26,791 bases of DNA, taken from NCBI GenBank assembly GCA_039820405.1, contig JBCBQC010000089.1, forward strand, positions 1-26,791. The letters are read 5' to 3'. Position numbers and translations under genes: made by a program. Positions within the stretch are counted from its first letter, which is position 1; each line of letters begins with the position of its first letter. Of the stretch, positions 23,267 through 26,791 are shown one piece after another. This stretch comes from CALLVY01 sp937899855. Lineage in GTDB: Bacteria > Bacteroidota > Bacteroidia > Chitinophagales > Saprospiraceae. The notes beneath the pieces are model-generated. The model saw only the letters and a list, made by a program, of their open reading frames with translations. It was not told where the DNA came from and searched no databases.

Positions 23267-24125
23267 GCACCACAATACCATCACGGCACCCGCCGCAAAG
23301 TTCATCACCAACCCCATCGCCTTTGAGTGGCTGCAACGCAACGAACGCAGCCCCAAGCCCCGCAAGACGGGACTGACCGAAATCCGGGCCGCCTACTACT
23401 CCAATTTTGGCCCCAATTATTTCCGGGACATCCTGGAAACGTCCGGCAACTACGTCGATAGCATCAAGTTTGCCGGCGGCTCCTTCACCTTTATGAATCC
23501 CAAAAAGATTCGCGAGATCAACGACCTGGCCCACCAGTACGGCACCCTGGTTTCGACTGGTGGCTTTATCGAATACGTCCTAACCAAGGGCAAGGCCGCA
23601 GTCCAACAATACATCCAAGAGTGTAAGGAACTCGGCTTCGACATCATCGAGATTTCCACCGGTTTTATCTCCATCCCCACCGACGACTGGTTGCGGGTGA
23701 TCGAGGATGTTCAGAAGGCGGGCCTCAAGGCCAAGCCCGAGATCGGTATCCAGTTTGGTGCCGGGGGCGATACCAGCAAGGCCGAGCTGGAAAGCGAAGG
23801 CGTCCAGGACGTGGGCTACGCCGTGAAGCAAGCCAAGCGTTTTATCGACGCCGGGGCTTACATCATCATGATCGAGTCGGAGGGCATTACGGAAAATGCC
23901 AATCCCTGGCGGGTGGATGTACCGGCCACCTTTATCAACGAGGTGGGACTGGAAAACCTGATGTTCGAAGCGGCTGATCCGCAGGTCTTTAAATGGTACA
24001 TCAAAAACTACGGCCCGGAGGTCAACGTATTTGTCGACCACAGCCAGATCGTACAGCTGGAATGTACGCGACAAGGCATCTGGGGTACCAACGACGTTTG
24101 GGGCCGCATTGTCACGTACAAGTAG
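23259..24125 (+). CDS. Phosphosulfolactate synthase (ComA) family protein
   Basis: This is a 288-residue TIM-barrel protein. Family landmarks are RAAYYSNFGPNYFRDILE, YVDSIKFAGGSF, CKELGFDIIEISTGFISIP, MFEAADPQVFKWYIKNYG and FVDHSQIVQLECTRQGIWG. The characterised archaeal ComA adds sulfite to phosphoenolpyruvate to give (R)-2-phospho-3-sulfolactate, the first step of one coenzyme M pathway. Bacterial relatives (and plant HSA32-type proteins) are less certain in function. Its ATG lies inside the end of the PrpD-like gene in another frame, indicating tight coupling, and a strong terminator follows. No ComB- or ComC-like gene is in the window. Confidence 0.85.
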   Translation: MPKHHNTITAPAAKFITNPIAFEWLQRNERSPKPRKTGLTEIRAAYYSNFGPNYFRDILETSGNYVDSIKFAGGSFTFMNPKKIREINDLAHQYGTLVSTGGFIEYVLTKGKAAVQQYIQECKELGFDIIEISTGFISIPTDDWLRVIEDVQKAGLKAKPEIGIQFGAGGDTSKAELESEGVQDVGYAVKQAKRFIDAGAYIIMIESEGITENANPWRVDVPATFINEVGLENLMFEAADPQVFKWYIKNYGPEVNVFVDHSQIVQLECTRQGIWGTNDVWGRIVTYK

Positions 24126-24156
24126 CTATACCTGTTTTTTTGAACGAATCTCCAGG

Positions 24157-24183
24157 GGGGAAGCTCTGGCTTCCCCACTTTTT
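24157..24183 (+). terminator. Intrinsic terminator after the ComA-like gene
   Basis: GGGGAAGC (24157-24164), loop TCTG, GCTTCCCC (24169-24176), then acttttt: a perfect 8-bp stem with T-run, 32 bases after the stop. Confidence 0.9.
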
Positions 24184-24242
24184 CACCTCGTCGGTGTTGT
24201 ATGCTAAAGATTCCCACAGCACTAAAAAATTGTATCCTCATC

Positions 24243-25997
24243 ATGAAAAAATTCAAGCACCAAACGCAAATTTCCAACGTCCTCGTCATCGGTAGTGGTG
24301 GTGCGGGCTTACGCGCCGCCATCGAAGCCAAGACCGCCGGGGTCGAGGTGATGGTGATTGGCAAACGCGCCAAAGAAGACGTCCATACCGTGCTCGCCGC
24401 CGGTGGCATCAACGCAGCCATGGGCAACGTCGACCCGGAGGATTCTTGGCAGCAGCACTTTGCCGATACCATGATCGAGGGGTACGGACTGTCGGAGCCC
24501 CGGATGGTGGAACTCATGGCGCAGGAGGCACCCGAGCTGGTCCGTGAGATCGACGCCTGGGGCGCCAACTTTGCCCGCCTGGAAGACGGCAAAATCGACC
24601 AACGCTTCTTTGGTGCCCACAGCTACCGCCGGACCTGTTACTCGGGCGACTACACGGGCCGATCGATCTTGATGGCTTTGTTGAAACAGGCCAAGTCGAT
24701 GAAAATTCCGATCCACGATTCGCAGTACGTCACCGAATTGCTCGTCCACAACAATATCTGTTTTGGGGCGATGACCTTTGACATTAAAAACGGCGAGCGC
24801 ACCGTTTTTCTGGCCGACTCGGTCATCCTAGCGGCCGGAGGGCACACCCGGATTTGGCGCAAGAGTTCGTCGCGGAGAAATGAAAATACGGGGGATGGTT
24901 TTTACCTGGGCCTCAAGGCGGGTTGTACACTTACCGATATGGAGCTGGTCCAGTTTCACCCCACGGGAATGGTGATTCCCGAGGCCATCGCGGGTACGCT
25001 GGTGACCGAGGCGGTACGTGGCGAAGGCGGCCGGCTGATCAATGCCAAGGGCGAACGCTACATGGCCCAGTACGATGCCGAACGGATGGAGCTCTCCACC
25101 CGCGATCGGGTGGCGATGGCCAACTACACCGAGATCATGGAAGGGCGGGGAACGGAAAACGGTGGCGTCTATCTCGACATCAGCCACCGGCCCAAGGAAT
25201 TCATCATTCAAAAACTGCCGCGGATGTACCGACAGTTTTTGGACACCCTGATGATCGACATCTCCAAGGCCCCGATGGAGGTGGCCCCGACGGCGCACTA
25301 CTCCATGGGGGGCATCAAGGTAGCCCCCGAATCGCACGCCACGGGCATCGAAGGCCTCTTTGCCGCGGGCGAAGTAACGGGGGGCCTACACGGTGCCAAC
25401 CGCCTCGGCGGCAATTCGTTGGCCGAGATCTTGATCTTTGGCAAACGCGCCGGACAGCACGCCGCCGATCGCTCGCTGGGCCTCGACGTACAGTACCGCT
25501 CGCGGGAGGTGATCAAAAAGGCGCACGACAAGATCGATTCCTTTGTTCGTACGGGCAGCGAGGTGGCTCGCCCACTCCAGCGGAAGTTGCGCAATATCAT
25601 GTGGGAAAATTGTGGGGTGGTGCGCAGTGAAGCACTGGCGCGCGAGGGCCTCGAAAAAATTGAACAGATCAAAGATTCTCTCTCTCATCTCGACGTCCGA
25701 CCCGACTCCGAAGGCTACGAAGACCTCATGTTGGCCTTCGACCTGGAAGGGTCGTTGATGTCCGCTGAGGCCACGCTGCTGGGGGCCCAAGCCCGTAAAG
25801 AGAGCCGGGGCGCTCACCAACGGAGCGACTTCCCGGGGACGGACCCCGCCTACGCCGCCAACTTTACGGTCGTACTGGACGAGGCACAACAGCTGCGGAT
25901 CAGCCAACAACCGCTGCCTTCCCTCTCCAGTGAATTGGAACAGGTGATTCGCAACACCCGGACCATAACTGATTTTAAGGGCCTACTGCTCGAGTAG
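24243..25997 (+). CDS. SdhA/FrdA-like FAD-dependent dehydrogenase (flavoprotein subunit type)
   Basis: This is a 584-residue protein. The FAD Rossmann motif GSGGAG is at 17-22 (VLVIGSGGAGLRAAIEA). Further signatures of the succinate dehydrogenase/fumarate reductase flavoprotein family are VLAAGGINAA, HSYRRTCYSGDYTGRSIL, ELVQFHPTGM, APTAHYSMGGI and the substrate-site HGANRLGGNSL. The C-terminal helical domain is present. The ATG at 24243 gives a compact N-terminus; one at 24201 adds 14 residues. No iron-sulfur or membrane-anchor subunit is adjacent in the window, so it may be a stand-alone soluble oxidoreductase or use a partner elsewhere. L-aspartate oxidase and adenylylsulfate reductase are relatives but fit the motifs less well. 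A terminator separates it from the ComA-like gene, so it needs read-through or its own promoter. Confidence 0.88.
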   Translation: MKKFKHQTQISNVLVIGSGGAGLRAAIEAKTAGVEVMVIGKRAKEDVHTVLAAGGINAAMGNVDPEDSWQQHFADTMIEGYGLSEPRMVELMAQEAPELVREIDAWGANFARLEDGKIDQRFFGAHSYRRTCYSGDYTGRSILMALLKQAKSMKIPIHDSQYVTELLVHNNICFGAMTFDIKNGERTVFLADSVILAAGGHTRIWRKSSSRRNENTGDGFYLGLKAGCTLTDMELVQFHPTGMVIPEAIAGTLVTEAVRGEGGRLINAKGERYMAQYDAERMELSTRDRVAMANYTEIMEGRGTENGGVYLDISHRPKEFIIQKLPRMYRQFLDTLMIDISKAPMEVAPTAHYSMGGIKVAPESHATGIEGLFAAGEVTGGLHGANRLGGNSLAEILIFGKRAGQHAADRSLGLDVQYRSREVIKKAHDKIDSFVRTGSEVARPLQRKLRNIMWENCGVVRSEALAREGLEKIEQIKDSLSHLDVRPDSEGYEDLMLAFDLEGSLMSAEATLLGAQARKESRGAHQRSDFPGTDPAYAANFTVVLDEAQQLRISQQPLPSLSSELEQVIRNTRTITDFKGLLLE

Positions 25998-26040
25998 CGC
26001 TGGCCACCCAATTTGTCCTTACCCCATTTAATGTACTCGC

Positions 26041-26072
26041 CACTTCACCGCCCGGTGGAGTGGTGTTTTTTT
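26041..26072 (+). terminator. Intrinsic terminator after the flavoprotein gene
   Basis: CACTTCACC (26041-26049), loop GCCC, GGTGGAGTG (26054-26062) with one G-T pair, then gtgttttttt. Confidence 0.85.
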
Positions 26073-26084
26073 GGGGGGGAGTGA

Positions 26085-26219
26085 CTAAGCGACTTTGATT
26101 TGCAGTGCTCGATGGATCATGGGGAGTAGGTCGAGATAGGGGAGTACTTCGAGGGTGAGGTCTTCGCCGGGGTGGAGCGGTTCGGCGAGGGCTTGGAGGT
26201 GGCGGAGTTTTGGGCTGCA
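26085..26219 (-). pseudogene. 3' stump of a leftward gene cut off by AT-rich DNA
   Basis: On the minus strand one frame reads SPKLRHLQALAEPLHPGEDL and continues TLEVLPYLDLLPMIHRALQIKVA to a stop at 26085. It has the GC-rich codon use of the neighbouring genes and a natural-looking helical C-terminus. Upstream the GC-rich sequence ends abruptly near 26217 and an in-frame stop follows within 15 bases, with no start codon of normal context. I read it as the C-terminal ~45 residues of a gene whose 5' part was lost. Family not recognised. Confidence 0.5.
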
Positions 26220-26302
26220 AAAACAGTACAATTACGAATAATTTTAGACTTTACTCATTTTAGATTATATTACGTTATTGCCAATTGAAATCAAAAATGT
26301 AA

Positions 26303-26479
26303 GTGACTGATAAAGAACTAATTATAATCGGTGGAGCCAATGGGGCTGGGAAAACGACTTTTGCGATTCCGTATGTTGAAGAGTTGAAATACGATTTCTT
26401 AAATGCCGATGAAATTGCCAAAAAGTTAGAGAAAGAAGGAGAAAGTAATTCTTTGATTAAAGCTCATGAAAAAGGTTGA
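26303..26479 (+). pseudogene. N-terminal fragment of a zeta-toxin-type P-loop kinase
   Basis: The frame reads KELIIIGGANGAGKTTF and, further on, KYDFLNADEIAKKLEKEGES before ending at TGA (26477). GGANGAGKTT is a Walker A motif, and the NADEIAK segment is typical of the zeta-toxin (AAA_33-like) family in Bacteroidota, whose members are about 190 residues. Only ~58 residues remain, so it is truncated and should be inactive. An ATG just upstream (26297) is followed at once by a stop. The DNA is AT-rich, unlike the rest of the window, suggesting foreign origin. Confidence 0.65.
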
Positions 26480-26681
26480 TAAAATTTCTGAAACAAACAT
26501 GTATGTAGAACTTGCTGCTATCATTAGAATAGCAAATAGAGCTGTCAAAAAGGCTAAAGAATAAAACAAAGAATTAGGTATTCCCGATACCTTTTGGAAA
26601 AATGGGAAGCTGTACTATGCCCTCGAAAATGGTGAAATAACCATTGTTCCCCCCGAAATAATGAAAAGAAAAACAGCCTAG
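26466..26681 (+). pseudogene. Small zeta-associated frame interrupted by TAA
   Basis: From ATG 26466 the frame reads MKKVDKISETNMYVELAAII and RIANRAVKKAKE, then TAA (26562), then NKELGIPDTFWKNGKLYYAL and ENGEITIVPPEIMKRKTA to TAG (26681). The second half (LGIP, NGKLYY, NGEIT) resembles the small proteins that often accompany zeta toxins in Bacteroidota, or a zeta-toxin tail. A single base change (gaa to taa) would explain the break. It overlaps the zeta fragment by 14 bases, in the reverse of the usual partner-first order. Confidence 0.5.
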
Positions 26682-26753
26682 AAGCCATCTCAAAAATATC
26701 CTTCGAGCTGCGGCAGGGTCATTTACGCCCCTACTTCGTTGCCAAAAGCGTCA

Positions 26754-26791
26754 CGTAACGAGGCGCCAAAACGGAGCATAGCCTCGCTACG
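26754..26791. repeat. Inverted repeat at the right edge
   Basis: CGTAACGAGGC (26754-26764) pairs with GCCTCGCTACG (26781-26791) with one mismatch across 16 bases. The GC-rich block from about 26690 carries no intact gene and could be part of a dispersed repeat or mobile-element end that continues beyond the window. Confidence 0.4.

Overview
The window looks like the chromosome of a GC-rich member of the Bacteroidota, most likely the Saprospiria (Lewinella/Haliscomenobacter type). The reasons are a subtilase ending in a type IX secretion sorting domain, DUF5686 and DUF2911 envelope proteins, several promoters of the Bacteroidota form (TTTG, about 19 nt, TAnnTTTG), TPR-CHAT proteins and mostly GC-rich coding DNA. 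The taxonomic placement is inference; no rRNA or tRNA gene is present.

Left part (1-11645): a partial TPR-CHAT protease-like gene faces a DUF5686 outer-membrane protein. Next comes a leftward pair, an ECF-like sigma factor followed by a single-pass membrane TPR protein that may be its regulator. Divergent from this pair is a rightward pair, a secreted S8 subtilase followed by a second TPR-CHAT protein with a signal peptide and a C-terminal membrane anchor. The divergent intergenic region carries three exact copies of the bipartite element GTCACGTTT-N12-GCTTATA, one pointing at the sigma gene and two at the subtilase gene. This links all four genes into one probable sigma-controlled, self-amplifying envelope proteolysis regulon, the most interesting object here. 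The element also moves the sigma-factor start from 6870 to 6759. A short structured RNA may be made from the first rightward copy.

Middle part (11646-20196): a DUF2911 secreted protein with its own promoter converges, across a strong shared terminator, on an SSS-family sodium:solute symporter. The symporter is preceded by a 42-residue membrane protein. A 12-bp tandem array lies upstream of that operon. Then come a secreted PIG-L deacetylase with a C-terminal ThuA-like domain (leftward) and a GH57/DUF3536 glycosidase (rightward), which share a divergent promoter region.

Right part (20197-26000): a well-formed housekeeping promoter drives an unrecognised 156-residue protein whose stop overlaps the start of a LysR regulator. 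A MmgE/PrpD enzyme overlaps a phosphosulfolactate-synthase (ComA) family enzyme. After a terminator comes a soluble SdhA/FrdA-like flavoprotein. The last three look like a metabolic module of unknown substrate, possibly sulfonate-related and possibly controlled by the LysR protein.

The right end (26000-26791) has no intact gene. It holds a terminator, the 3' stump of a leftward gene, AT-rich DNA with zeta-toxin-type remnants, and a hairpin repeat at the edge. The first 450 bases are also AT-rich, and that boundary falls inside the first CHAT gene.
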